Shown: piece after piece, positions 7,372 through 16,582 of the stretch
Layout: every line of letters begins with the position of its first letter
How positions within the stretch are numbered: position 1 is the stretch's first letter
Assembly: GCA_963827605.1 (NCBI GenBank)
Contig: CAWHBK010000001.1
Coordinates: 806,001 to 870,000 of the forward strand
DNA length: 64,000 bases
Source of the DNA: DSYU01 sp963827605
GTDB lineage: Bacteria > Chloroflexota > Anaerolineae > Anaerolineales > Anaerolineaceae
Reading direction: 5' to 3'
Program-made: the position numbers and the translations under genes
Notes under the pieces: generated by a model
Told to the model about the DNA's origin: nothing
The model's input: only the letters and a program-made list of their open reading frames with translations
Databases searched by the model: none

Positions 7372-9481
7372 CATCGAGCAGCGATGGATTGCCACGAAAA
7401 ATAGACACCAGCTCTTTTCCATCCGGATCGTCCATGCGGATGAACAGCGGCAACACGGAGATCGGCGCGGGGTAGGTGACGATCGTCTGCGGGCCAACCA
7501 GCACGGAATGCGTATTGACGTCATACCAGGTTCCCGCGGGCAGGTAGATATCGCGGGATTCCGCGCTCGTCATGACCGGAGCGCTGAGCACCGCGTCGCC
7601 GAGCAGCCACTCGTCGGATATCGTGTAGGTTGCTTGCTCTTCGGGGAAGTTGAAAAAGAGCGGTTTGATGATTGGCTCTCCCTCCGCGACGGCCCGTTGG
7701 ACTTGTTTCAGGATATATGGCGCGAGCGCCCGGTGCTCGTTCACCGCGGCCCGGTAAAGATCGGTTGTTTCAGGAGTGTAGGTCCGGGTAACGGTGAATG
7801 GACCCGCTGGGCTGGTCGAGGCGTACCAGAACGGCAGGGCCACCTCGGCCTGCGCCCAGCGCACCAGGACTTCGTCCGTCGGGTCGCCGCCCGCGGAACC
7901 GCCGACCATGTCGGTCACCACGAATGGGTAGCCCGCAACGGAGAGCGACAGCGCCTGGCGGATCGACCGCCCGAGCCCCAATGAGTTGAAGTCGGGGCTG
8001 GCATCGATGGTGCGAGCGATAAAGCCGTACTTCTGCTGCCCGGTCCAATGCACGCGAATGCCGACCCCTTGCAGATCAAATGCTTCGGCTAACCCGGCGC
8101 CTAACCGCTGGTAATCATTCGCCGTCAGGCCGCCCGTGCCGGCGCAGGCCGGATCGAAGAAGCGCGTGTCGAACTTAAACCCCTGGATGTTAACCGTATC
8201 CTCCAGCGCCTGGAGCTGGCTGCGGAACCACGCCGCCGCCGCCGGGTTCCCCAGGTCGATGATCCCTGCTTCGCCGTGCCACCATTTAACTGTGCACGGT
8301 AAGGAGGGATCCGATGCCGACTTGAGCAGGTAACCGGCGTCCCGGACGGTTGGGTAGTTCGCGGCGTCGAGGTTAATCCATAACGTCACCCAAAGTCCAA
8401 GATCAAAGCCGAGGGCGTGGATCTGCTCAGACAGGGTTCCGGGATCCGGGAACTTTTCCGGATCGAAGGTAAAGTCGCCGTACTTGCTCGACCAGCGGTC
8501 GTCGATCTGGATGGCGTAGCCGCCCAGGTTGGCGGCCCGGATGTTTTGCGCGTACGAAATCACATCCGCCTGCGTGACGGCGCTGCCATACATCGCCCAG
8601 GTGTTCCACACCGGCTCGGTATATTGGATATCCGGCGCGTCGCTTTTCTCCGGCTTTCCCGCGATGCCAATGTAATCGTAATAAACATCCCGCGGCGTGC
8701 GCTCGATGAAGGTCACCGCCGAAAGGGAATCAACCGCTTTTACCGTAAAATCGGCGCGGTGCGTTCCCGCGGCAGTGCCGTCCATGGAAACCGCCATCGC
8801 GGCGGTAGTATCGACCCACAAGCCCGTCCCCAGGGAAGTGAACCAGAAAGGCTCGTCCATGTCGTAACTTGAGGGGCTGAAATCGGCGGCGTAGATGGGC
8901 GTGGTGGGATTGTCGAGCGGCCAAAGGCTGGTTTCATTCCCGCCTTCGCCGTGCCCGTACCAGTGCCCGCTGGTCGCCAGGTCGAGGCTGAGGGTCACCT
9001 GGGTCGCTCCCGGCAGGCTGGCCAGCCAGGTGACGCGGTCGCCGTCTGGGACCGCGGTAATGGTGTATGGGGCGCCCCCGTCGCTCGCCGCCGCGTGCAA
9101 GGTGAGCTGCTTACCGTCGAAGGCGTCATCAAGCACCTGGCCGGCAGTCACGCTGCCCGCCTCGCTGCCTCTCGCTGCGCTCAGCGCCGCATTTTGCGCG
9201 CTGTCGGCGCCAGCATGGCTGGCGAGTACCGTTTGTCCATCTCGAACAATGCGAAACCCGAAGCCGGCTTTGGCGATATGCACCTGGTACGGGACGGCGC
9301 TGTTCCCCTCAACGTCGATGATAATTTCGGAACCGGTATTGTCAACGGTGACAATGACGTCGCTCCGGTATTTGAGTTCAGTAGCCGTATGACCAACAAC
9401 GTTTGCCAGTAAGGGCGCGCTCAGCAGCAAGGAAAGCAACAACCGCCGTCCAAATGCGCTGAGGCGCTTCAAAATCGTCAT
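7361..9481 (-). CDS. Secreted glycoside hydrolase family 31 (alpha-glucosidase/alpha-xylosidase type)
   Basis: A 706-residue protein. Residues 1-32 are a signal peptide (KRLSAFGRRLLLSLLLSAPL, then ALANVVGHTA-like cleavage region). About 40-240 is the N-terminal beta-sandwich typical of GH31, with substrate-side phrases such as GHWYGHGEGGNETSLWPLDN. The catalytic barrel (about 280-600) contains IQIDDRW, LGLWVTLWIN, FKFDTRF with the nucleophile Asp near 437, and PFVVTDMVGG with the likely acid/base Asp near 523. About 610-706 is the proximal C-terminal beta domain (PAGTWYDVN). GH31 enzymes release alpha-linked glucose or xylose; the exact substrate is unclear. It starts 15 bases after the glycoamylase-domain gene, so they share a transcript. 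No strong ribosome binding site is visible, consistent with translational coupling. Confidence 0.87.
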   Translation of the reverse strand: MTILKRLSAFGRRLLLSLLLSAPLLANVVGHTATELKYRSDVIVTVDNTGSEIIIDVEGNSAVPYQVHIAKAGFGFRIVRDGQTVLASHAGADSAQNAALSAARGSEAGSVTAGQVLDDAFDGKQLTLHAAASDGGAPYTITAVPDGDRVTWLASLPGATQVTLSLDLATSGHWYGHGEGGNETSLWPLDNPTTPIYAADFSPSSYDMDEPFWFTSLGTGLWVDTTAAMAVSMDGTAAGTHRADFTVKAVDSLSAVTFIERTPRDVYYDYIGIAGKPEKSDAPDIQYTEPVWNTWAMYGSAVTQADVISYAQNIRAANLGGYAIQIDDRWSSKYGDFTFDPEKFPDPGTLSEQIHALGFDLGLWVTLWINLDAANYPTVRDAGYLLKSASDPSLPCTVKWWHGEAGIIDLGNPAAAAWFRSQLQALEDTVNIQGFKFDTRFFDPACAGTGGLTANDYQRLGAGLAEAFDLQGVGIRVHWTGQQKYGFIARTIDASPDFNSLGLGRSIRQALSLSVAGYPFVVTDMVGGSAGGDPTDEVLVRWAQAEVALPFWYASTSPAGPFTVTRTYTPETTDLYRAAVNEHRALAPYILKQVQRAVAEGEPIIKPLFFNFPEEQATYTISDEWLLGDAVLSAPVMTSAESRDIYLPAGTWYDVNTHSVLVGPQTIVTYPAPISVLPLFIRMDDPDGKELVSIFRGNPSLLDVEP

Positions 9482-9496
9482 GCGGATGGACCAGTT

Positions 9497-11064
9497 TTAT
9501 GGGGCAGTGACGTCCTGCGGAGCAGCGGCGGGCAGGCTCAAGCTGGTTGGCACCGCCGCGGGACCGGCGGTGAAGGTTTCCAAGGACAGCAGCGGTTGGA
9601 TAGCCTTCCGCACCATACCCTGGGTGAAATAGCTCTGCATGTGGTTGTTGCGCAGCGCATTTTCCAGCGCAGCCATTACCATCCCCTGATCCAGCGCCAG
9701 CGCGTAGCGCGAGACCTGCCCGGTCTGTACATTGACCGAGTCCCAGAAGCCCCACTTGCCATAGATTTCGAAATTTTGGCGCAGATTGGCCAGGTTCTGC
9801 AAGGATTCGCGCGGCGCGAACCGGAGCGCCAGGAAGGAAGCATGCGGGGTGACCACGCCGTTGGTATAGGCGCTGGCTGGCGGTACGCTGGTAGTCTCGC
9901 GCCCCGGGCAGCTGTCGAAACCATAGTCTACCAGGGTGTTGTCGTTGTTGGAGGGGTAGCCATCCGTCTGCATCCCGATTGCATCCACTCCGTAGGCCAT
10001 ATAGCCGCCGGAAGGGTTGGTCGCCGGGGAGAAGCCCCAGTAACCATACTGGGCTTCCTTCAGGCCGTGGTAGATTTGCGCCTGCACGTATAACGGGTGG
10101 TTGATACCCCAACTCTTGGGTCCCCACTGGTCCTCGGGAACAAACAGCGGCACCATCAGCGCTTCGAACATGCTGCCGCCCCAACTTGGGACGATATTCA
10201 TCCCGGCGTAGGTGTAGTGCCCTTCAAAGACGTCTCACGCCCAGATAAGTCTGGGTGACGCCTTTGCGGTTCCATTTCCGGCCAGCTCCAATCGCAGTTG
10301 ATCGGGGAAGGTGCGCCACATGCGGAAGTAATGTGCTGGCGGCAGGTTGCCCATGGCGATGCCAATGTAGCTGGAGATGCGCGGCTCGGTGTTCAGCGTG
10401 CCGAAATCGAAGCAGGTGTAACCGTTGGCGTTGCAGTTCGGGCCTGGGATCAGGCCAGTAGCCGCCGTACAGCAGGCCGTTATTCTTATCCTCGAAAAAG
10501 CCAAAGTTCATCCCGTTCAGCAGCGCGAGCGCCTGGTTTCGCAGCTGTGGCACGCTGTTGCTGACCACGATCAGCGCAGTCGCCAGCCAGCCGTTATCGA
10601 CGGTGGAGAGGAAGGGATAGACCGGGCTGCCATCCGCCGGCCAGGTGGTGAGCATCGCGCCGGTTTCGGGGTTGTACCAGTTGTAGTACATGCCGCTGGC
10701 AGTGTGGCGCTCAATCTTGCCCAGGGTTTGCAGGGTTTGGGCGATGCGCTGCTGCGCTTCGCTGCGGGGTGATGATTTGCAGGTCGCGAGCGGCGATGGT
10801 GCTCCACATATACGCGCCAATGTTGGTTGGCGAGGTGTACAACGCGCGCACTCCGTTGTCGTCGATGTTATCCGAGGGCAGGCCGCTGGGATACGTCAAT
10901 GCCACGAAGGACTGCCATGTATCGACGGCATACTGGCGCAGGGTCGCGCGTTCGGGATCGGTAAAGTTGAGGGGAGTCGTTTGTGCCTGGACAGGTGCGA
11001 TAAGAGCCATGATGAAAACCAGAGCCATACAAATCGAGATTGGACGCTTCATTTTACCAACCAT
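9497..11064 (-). CDS. Secreted glycoamylase-domain (GH144-like) enzyme, frameshifted
   Basis: About 520 residues once the frames are joined. The start at 11064 has AGGAG eight bases upstream, followed by a signal peptide (KRPISICMALVFIMALIAPV). The next 60 residues (LNFTDPERATLRQYAVDTWQ, SDNIDDNGVRALYTSPTNIG) and the C-terminal half (IVPSWGGSMFEALMVPLFVP, NVQTGQVSRYALALDQGMVM) match the Pfam glycoamylase domain (PF10091), which includes GH144 beta-1,2-glucanases. At least three frame changes are needed, near 10780, 10450 and 10230, and each resumes the family sequence without a gap. This suggests indel errors. Likely extracellular glucan hydrolysis, with products taken up by the adjacent ABC importer. 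The exact linkage is uncertain. Confidence 0.7.
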
Positions 11065-11143
11065 TGTGCATACTCCTGTTTTCAAAATTGAAAGATTCTG
11101 TGTCGAATGGCCTGAGCGCAGCACCCCTGCCACCCGATCAGGC

Positions 11144-11772
11144 TTATTTCTTCTGGCTTTTAAGTTTCGCCAGATGCTGCTGCGCCTGTTCGATCAGGTC
11201 TTTGCGGTCTGGGAACTGGCTCGCGTAAGATTGGTAGACGTCAATCGCGTCTTTGGTGTCGCCGTTCTGCTCGTACAGTTCGCCCAGGCGCAGGTAGATT
11301 TCGGCGAAATACGGCGTGCCCGGGCGGCCCGTGTTCTCCTGAATGTACTGCTCGGCCTGTTGGACGGTCAGCTTCTGGCCGATGATTTCCTGAGAGCGCT
11401 TCACCGCCTGCTGGACATAAGCCGGCTGCGGCCAGGAATAACGGCTGGACCATATTTTCTCGACGTTGAGGTAGCCACCGTAGTTGATGTACTTATTGGT
11501 CTTGTCATCGAATTCTTGATAACCCACCAGCGCCTTGAGATAGTCGCCAGCTGTTAAAGCTGGCTTCGGCAGTCCTGAAAGAAGCGGGTCGCAAGCTGGT
11601 TGGCGTTGTACCAGGCAAGGGCATACGTGATGAGGAAAATAACCGCCAGGATGAGCAGCCCCAGCAGGAAGCGCTTTCCGAACCTGGCCCTGGCAGCCGC
11701 AGCGGCTGTTCCCGCAGCCTCACCGGTGGCCTGGATCGGGGTTGAGGATGGGGTCTGAAGGGATGTGGTCAT
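11144..11772 (-). CDS. Membrane-anchored TPR protein of the sugar-transport operon, frameshifted
   Basis: About 208 residues. A Thr/Ala-rich cytoplasmic head (1-32) is followed by one transmembrane helix (FLLGLLILAVIFLITYALAW, about 33-55). The frame breaks near 11550: the first frame ends RFFQDCRSQL, while another frame continues ALTAGDYLKALVGYQEFDD. The external part contains TPR-like helices (YFAEIYLRLGELYEQNGDTK, DAIDVYQSYASQFPD, about 150-195). The start overlaps the permease stop by four bases, so translation is coupled to the transporter. I infer a scaffold or accessory role at the membrane for the importer or the secreted hydrolases; no specific function is known to me. Confidence 0.65.
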
Positions 11773-12600
11773 TTAAAACTCACATTGGCAAAGGCTTTGA
11801 TGAACTGGTCTTGCAGCAGGAAGTAGATGAGGACCAGCGGCAGGGTGATCAGGGTCATTGAGGCCCAGATCTCCTGGACGTGTTCGCCAGGGATCGAGCT
11901 TTGGAACTGGTAAAGGCCAAGCTGGACCGTCCAGGTCTCCGGGTGATTCAGGTAGAGCAGCGGGCCGAGAAAGTCGTTCCAACTGCCGATAAAGCTGAGG
12001 ATCGCGACGGTCGCCAGGACGGGCCGGGAGAGCGGCAGGATGATGTTGGTAAAGATCTGCACATCGTTTGCGCCGTCCAGCCGCGCCGCTTCGATCTGCT
12101 CGTTGGGGATGCCGACCACGAACTGGCGGATGAGGAAGATGTTGTAGACCGAGATGGCCGAGGGGATGATCAGCGCGTAAAAATGGCCGACCCAGCCCAG
12201 GCGGTACATCATCACATAGGTGGGGATCAGGAACAGCACCCCGGGGATCATCATGGTCGCCAGCATAAAGCCGAAGATCTGCTTGCTGCCCGGGAAAGGG
12301 ATCTTGGCGATGGCATATGCAGCCAGGGCGCTGAGGAACGTGTTCAGAAAGGTGATCGAGACGGCCAGAATGAGCGAGTTTTTGAACAGCAGCAGCATGT
12401 TCAGGCGTCTCGAATACGCCCTGGTAACCGCTGAGGGTCAGCTCGGTGGGCAAGCGGGTGGGGGAGTGCAGGATTTCCGGCCCGAACTTGAAGGAGTTCA
12501 TCACCATGTAGGCGAACGGGTAAAGAACAACCAGCGCGCCAAGCACCAGCAGCAGGTAAATGATGAGAGTCGCCCAGGTGAATTTCTTGGATGGGAGCAT
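11769..12600 (-). CDS. Carbohydrate ABC transporter permease (MalG type), frameshifted
   Basis: About 277 residues. The N-terminal part (MLPSKKFTWATLIIYLLLVL, first helix at 8-30, then FGPEILHSPTRLPTELTLSG) is in one frame to about 12405. A second frame then carries FKNSLILAVSITFLNTFLSA and the rest. The EAA loop that contacts the ATPase is present (EQIEAARLDGANDVQIFTNI, then ILPLSRPVLA), and the C-terminus FIKAFANVSFK is typical of CUT1 permeases. Six membrane segments are expected. It follows the MalF-type permease directly and overlaps the TPR gene by four bases. No ATPase gene is present in the cluster, as is common when a shared MsmX/UgpC-type ATPase energises several CUT1 importers. Confidence 0.82.
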
Positions 12601-12611
12601 CGTGGTTCCTC

Positions 12612-13561
12612 CTATTCCGCTTCGCTGGAGTAAGAAGCGGAACTGCAAAATGGTGAGGATGGCAATGAGCGCGGCGAGCAGCAGCCCCAGCGCGGAAGCG
12701 TAACCGATATTGGAACGGTCAAAGGCCTGCGCGTAAAGGTACAGCACCGGGGTCAGGGCCTGGTGCTGCGGCCCGCCGTAAACGTCATACCCCAGGGTGA
12801 AAACCTCGGTGAACATTTGCAGCCCGTTGATCACGTTGACCACCAGCAGGAAGAAAATTTGCGGCCGCAGGGCCGGAATGGTGATCGACCAGAACTGCTG
12901 CCAGCCGCTGGCCCCATCGATGGCGGCGGCTTCGTAATACTGCGTGTCGATGGCAAACAACCCGGCCAGGTAAATCACCGTGCTGATGCCAAACCACTTC
13001 CAGGAATTGATCACCGCGATGATGGGCATTGGCAAGAACAGGTCGAACTTCCAGAATACCGGGCTTTTTAACAGCCCGAGGCGCACCAGATTGGCCTGCA
13101 CCGGACCTTCCGGGCTGGCCAGGTAACCGCCGATCGCCATCAGCACCACCACGGAGGTAATGACCGGCATGAAGTAGATCGTGCGGAAAATGCGCCCGCC
13201 AAACACCACTTTGTACAGCAGCAGCGCGGTAGCCAGGCCGATGATGTTGGTGAGTGCGATAAAGATGACCTGGTTGTAGAGGATATTGCACCACGCTCTT
13301 CCAGAACAGCGGATCCAAAATCCCCTGGATCCAGTTGCCAATGCCCACAAACACATAATCTTCGGGCCGGACGAACGAGTAGGTGAAAAAGGTGAGGTAA
13401 AACGAGAGCAGCAGGGGATACAGGCCAAAAGCGGCGTAGACCAGAATCCAGGGGGAAACAAAGATATATCCCCAAAAGCCGCGCCGCATGCGCGTGCGCA
13501 GGCTGGGTCCCTTGCGGGTCGCCAGGCCTGTCTCTCGCTCTAAAGTGATAGGATTTGCCAT
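12612..13561 (-). CDS. Carbohydrate ABC transporter permease (MalF type), frameshifted
   Basis: About 316 residues. The start at 13561 begins MANPITLERETGLATRKGPS and a first helix GFWGYIFVSPWILVYAAFGL. The frame changes near 13287, just after PLFWKSVVQ, and resumes with ILYNQVIFIALTNIIGLATA. The EAA loop is YYEAAAIDGASGWQQFWSIT followed by IPALRP. As written, the frame has no stop and runs into the next permease. One more indel near 12625 would restore a TAG at 12612-12614, directly before the GGAGG ribosome binding site of the MalG-type gene, which I take as the real end. Together the two permeases form the sugar channel served by the binding protein upstream. Confidence 0.82.
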
Positions 13562-13601
13562 CGTGGTTCTCCCTTACAGGTAGCGAGGAATGATAAAGTG
13601 T

Positions 13602-13644
13602 TGTGTTTCACTGAACCGGCACTACGCCGGTTCAGCGAAACACA
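13602..13644. repeat. 19-bp hairpin between binding-protein and permease genes
   Basis: The arms TGTGTTTCACTGAACCGGC (13602-13620) and GCCGGTTCAGCGAAACACA (13626-13644) pair with a single G-T wobble around a 5-base loop. It lies about 40 bases upstream of the MalF-type start and downstream of a second hairpin, and probably shapes differential expression of binding protein and permeases. Confidence 0.5.
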
Positions 13645-13659
13645 AACTTTTGATGGAGC

Positions 13660-13692
13660 GAGGCTGTCCCAAAAGACTATTGGGACAGCCTC
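13660..13692 (-). terminator. 12-bp hairpin just after the binding-protein gene
   Basis: GAGGCTGTCCCA (13660-13671) pairs perfectly with TGGGACAGCCTC (13681-13692) around a 9-base loop, starting 10 bases after the TAA of the substrate-binding protein gene. No T-run follows, so it may be a partial terminator or an RNase barrier that protects the abundant upstream message. Confidence 0.45.
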
Positions 13693-13702
13693 CTATCGAT
13701 CG

Positions 13703-15262
13703 TTATTTGGTTGACTTCAAGGCATCGCGCGCCTTCTGCGCAGCCTGGGTCACCGCATCCTGCGGGCTCAGCGACCCTTGACCGCCGCATCCTGATATAC
13801 GCCCAGGATGGCATTGGCGACTTTGTCGGCAGCTTCGTACTGCTCCGGCATGACCGCGTGCTCCAAGATATCCACGAAAGGCTTGCGCGCCGGTTCCTGG
13901 AAGTATGCGTCGGATTTCAGGCTGCCCAGGATCGGCAGGTAGCCCAGTTCCTTGAGGAACTGCAGGTTATTTTCATCCTGCATCAGGAACTTGATGAAAT
14001 TCCAGGCATTTTGCTGGCGCTCGGGGGTGGTCTTCATGATCATGTAATCCCGCCCGCCGTAGGTGGTGTAAGGGGTATCGCCAGCATTCATCACCGGAAC
14101 CGGCGCAACACCCACGTCCTGCCCGATGACCATTGGTTTCCCAGCGGCTTCCTTCAGGTTTGGCTCCCACGAGTAGCCGTACTGCGGCCACATGCCAATC
14201 GTGCGGCTGAAGAAGTTCTTTTCCATGGTGGGCGGGGAGAACTTCTGCGCCTTCTGGTTGAAGTCAAAGAAGTCGGCCATCTTGCAGTCCGGCTGGTCGA
14301 AGGTGATATCGGTGCCGAGCTTGTTGAGCAGCTGGCACTTATCCTGGTTGCCATTCAGATACATCGGCTGGAGCATATTCCAGTACCAACCACCCCAGGA
14401 AAGGGCGTCATTCCAGAAGACCGTTCCGCGCACCTTGCTCCCATCCGGCCGGGCAGGGAGCTGGCTCGATCTTGGCGGCATCATCCAGGAATTCAGCCCA
14501 GGTCGTCGGAGGCTTTTCGGGATCCAGGCCGGCCTCTTTGAAGAGATCTTTGTTGTAGATCAACATGGTGACATCCGCGCCAACCGGCATATAGTAGTTA
14601 TGCCCGTACAGGTTCTGCACGGTGGCGGGGTCAACCTTAGCAAACAGGTCTTTCGCGCCATCCATGTCTTCCAGAGGGATCGCCACCCCGGCGGCGGCAT
14701 AATGCCCAATCTGCGTACCAAAGGAAACGGTGATGATATCGGGCTGGTTGCCGGCGGCAATCAGCGCATCAAACGCGCCGCCTTCCGGCTCCTCTTCAAC
14801 AGTGACTTTCTTGCCCGGGTTGGCCTGATTATACTTATCGGCCAGCTTGCGCATGGTGTCAATCATCGCCCCACGCACGACGGCAATGCGGGTTCCGCCC
14901 GCTACATTTGGCGGGAGGGTGGCTGTAACTGTGGGAGCGACGGTCTCAGTAGCGGCTCCACCGGCTGCTGCCCCGGTGGGCGTCTCCGTTCCACCGGTGG
15001 CGGCAATGGTTTCCCCGGTGGGAGAGGCTGCGGCGCCGGTAGGCGCCGTTGCGCCAGTAGGTGACGCGGCGCCCGTGGGCGACGCGGCGGCAGGAACGGC
15101 GCCTAATGGCGTATTGGACGGCGCAGCGGCTCCACCAGCCGGGACGGTTGGCGTGCCTGCGGTCCCGCCCCCTGAAGCACAGGCCGAAAGAACCGATAAT
15201 GAAAGTACGATGCTGAGGAGGACAGAGATGGCTTTCGATAGCCGAAACCTTACGTAATACAT
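13703..15262 (-). CDS. Extracellular solute-binding lipoprotein of a sugar ABC transporter, frameshifted
   Basis: About 519 residues. The N-terminus is a lipoprotein signal with lipobox LSACAS, followed by a Gly/Ala/Pro/Thr linker of about 85 residues. The family 1 binding-protein fold follows: KLADKYNQANPGKKVTVEEE, ALIAAGNQPDIITVSFGTQI, MLIYNKDLFKEAGLDPEKPP, TTWAEFLDDAAKI. A frameshift near 14465 moves to a frame with TVFWNDALSWGGWYWNML and EPNLKEAAGKPMVIG. A second one near 13780 restores GSLSPQDAVTQAAQKARDAL and a TAA at 13703-13705. The start has AGGAGAG upstream. It heads the importer and hydrolase operon and would capture oligosaccharides released by the secreted enzymes; the ligand is unknown. 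Confidence 0.82.
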
Positions 15263-15654
15263 TCTTCTCTCCTTTATTCGCCAGGTAAATAGAATTGCCC
15301 GGTTAAAATAACACCGGTACAGATGAAGAAAAATCGCCAGCCGAAAAATGGGTTGGACCCTTTTATTGAACGCGATGTCGGAATGAAAAAGCCCGCAGGA
15401 TGGCTGTGGCTCGGGGAATAGTGCTAGACAAGACTGTAATGAAGACCCTTTTTTATGAACCCCTAAAGTTTTTTGTTGCGTTTTTCTCGCGCTGCGAAAA
15501 GGGGTTTCTGTAGCGCGGCGTTCCGCTATTCATTATGAACACAGGTGGTTATTTTTTCACCGGTGGTTCAATTTTTCTTATATTACTATGAAATATGGTA
15601 AATATTTTATCAAGAAATAAAGCAAAGGGTTATTCCAGTAATATGACAACCCAG
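15263..15654. other. AT-rich intergenic region
   Basis: About 390 bases without a convincing gene. It must carry the promoter of the importer operon (minus strand), but no close -35/-10 pair stands out. A short inverted repeat CCGGT-9-ACCGG (15299-15317) lies just upstream of the ribosome binding site and could be a weak operator. The stretch 15440-15640 is unusually rich in T and A runs. Confidence 0.4.
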
Positions 15655-16311
15655 CTAACGATCAGAATAGGATCGGTTCTTGTCCATAACGGTCGAACTT
15701 TTCCGGACCTGCCCACCCAGCAATAGGGTGTAAACCAGAAAAAGGGGAACCGTCACCCATTCGATCAGGGTAATGGTCTGGAAAATCCCCATCAGCATGG
15801 CCGACAGGGCGGTCAAGATGCCCAACGCAAGGAGCCACCGAGGGACCTTTGGATCATACCGCAAAGCGGAGACAGAAAAGCCAAAGGCTGTTCCCAGGAG
15901 AATATACAGGGCCGCGGACCAGAAGCTGTGCATCGTAAAGAATTGTATTGGATAAACAGCGCTCATCACCATTGAAAAAGCGCCGGCCAGCCCAAATCCC
16001 TGCGTGATGCGTACCATGCTGTTCTGAACGCGTTTTCCCGCAATCGATAACCTGGATAGACCCAAGAAAAAGAGCGCCAGCAGTAATCCCGTCAGGATGA
16101 TGCCGGTATTGTAGAATATTGCCCCGTCAGGGTTCAGCTTGCTGGAGCCCAGATCGCTCAACCAGTTTTGCATGGGAAAATACGGTAGCGCATACCGGGC
16201 AAAAGCCAGGAGTGTAAACGTTAGGTAGCAGATCAGCACGAGCCAACTGGCCAAGAAACTGGTAGAGGAAAGGCGCTTCGTGTAAACCTCTTTTTTTAAC
16301 CATGCAACCAT
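15655..16311 (-). CDS. DUF998 family membrane protein
   Basis: A 218-residue protein with six predicted membrane helices (for example SFLASWLVLICYLTFTLLAF, then NTGIILTGLLLALFFLGLSR). The motif QNWLSDLGSS after the first helix is characteristic of the DUF998 family, whose function is unknown. Length is normal for the family. The start at 16311 has GAGGGCGGC upstream. It is monocistronic on the minus strand, between the importer operon and the phosphoesterase gene, with no evident functional link to either. Confidence 0.78.
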   Translation of the reverse strand: MVAWLKKEVYTKRLSSTSFLASWLVLICYLTFTLLAFARYALPYFPMQNWLSDLGSSKLNPDGAIFYNTGIILTGLLLALFFLGLSRLSIAGKRVQNSMVRITQGFGLAGAFSMVMSAVYPIQFFTMHSFWSAALYILLGTAFGFSVSALRYDPKVPRWLLALGILTALSAMLMGIFQTITLIEWVTVPLFLVYTLLLGGQVRKSSTVMDKNRSYSDR

Positions 16312-16486
16312 GCCGCCCTCTTTTTCCCATCGTGGAAACGATGGAGGATTGTGAAAGAATGATGAAACTATTATATCCTCCGCTTCTTTGTTTCGTTATA
16401 TACTTTTCTCAAGCAAACCCATCTCCGTTCAATTTATTACCGCATAATCCACATCCTCACCCACCGAGTTCATGCGCCCATCCATA

Positions 16487-16532
16487 AATTAACACGATGA
16501 GTAAATTTGCTCATCGTGTTAATTTTTTTTTT
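16487..16532 (+). terminator. Strong intrinsic terminator on the plus strand
   Basis: AATTAACACGATGAG (16487-16501) and CTCATCGTGTTAATT (16510-16524) form a perfect 15-bp stem with an 8-base loop, followed by a run of T to 16532. It is a textbook terminator for plus-strand transcription, but the flanking genes are both on the minus strand. Read the other way it is followed only by TATGG, so as a minus-strand terminator it would be weak. Confidence 0.65.
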
Positions 16533-16582
16533 GTATCGGCTGAATCAGATATGTCAAAACTGAATTATCCGTGGCTTATATT

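Noticed and set aside
11773..13461. One 562-codon frame joining both permeases
   Set aside because: A TAG at 12612 in a neighbouring frame lies directly before the second gene's GGAGG site, and both ends of this frame are out-of-frame text. Two separate permeases are expected.
15299..15317. CCGGT-ACCGG inverted repeat as the operator of the sugar importer
   Set aside because: The arms are only five bases long, the site lies close to the ribosome binding site and no second copy was found, so it is not reported as an operator.
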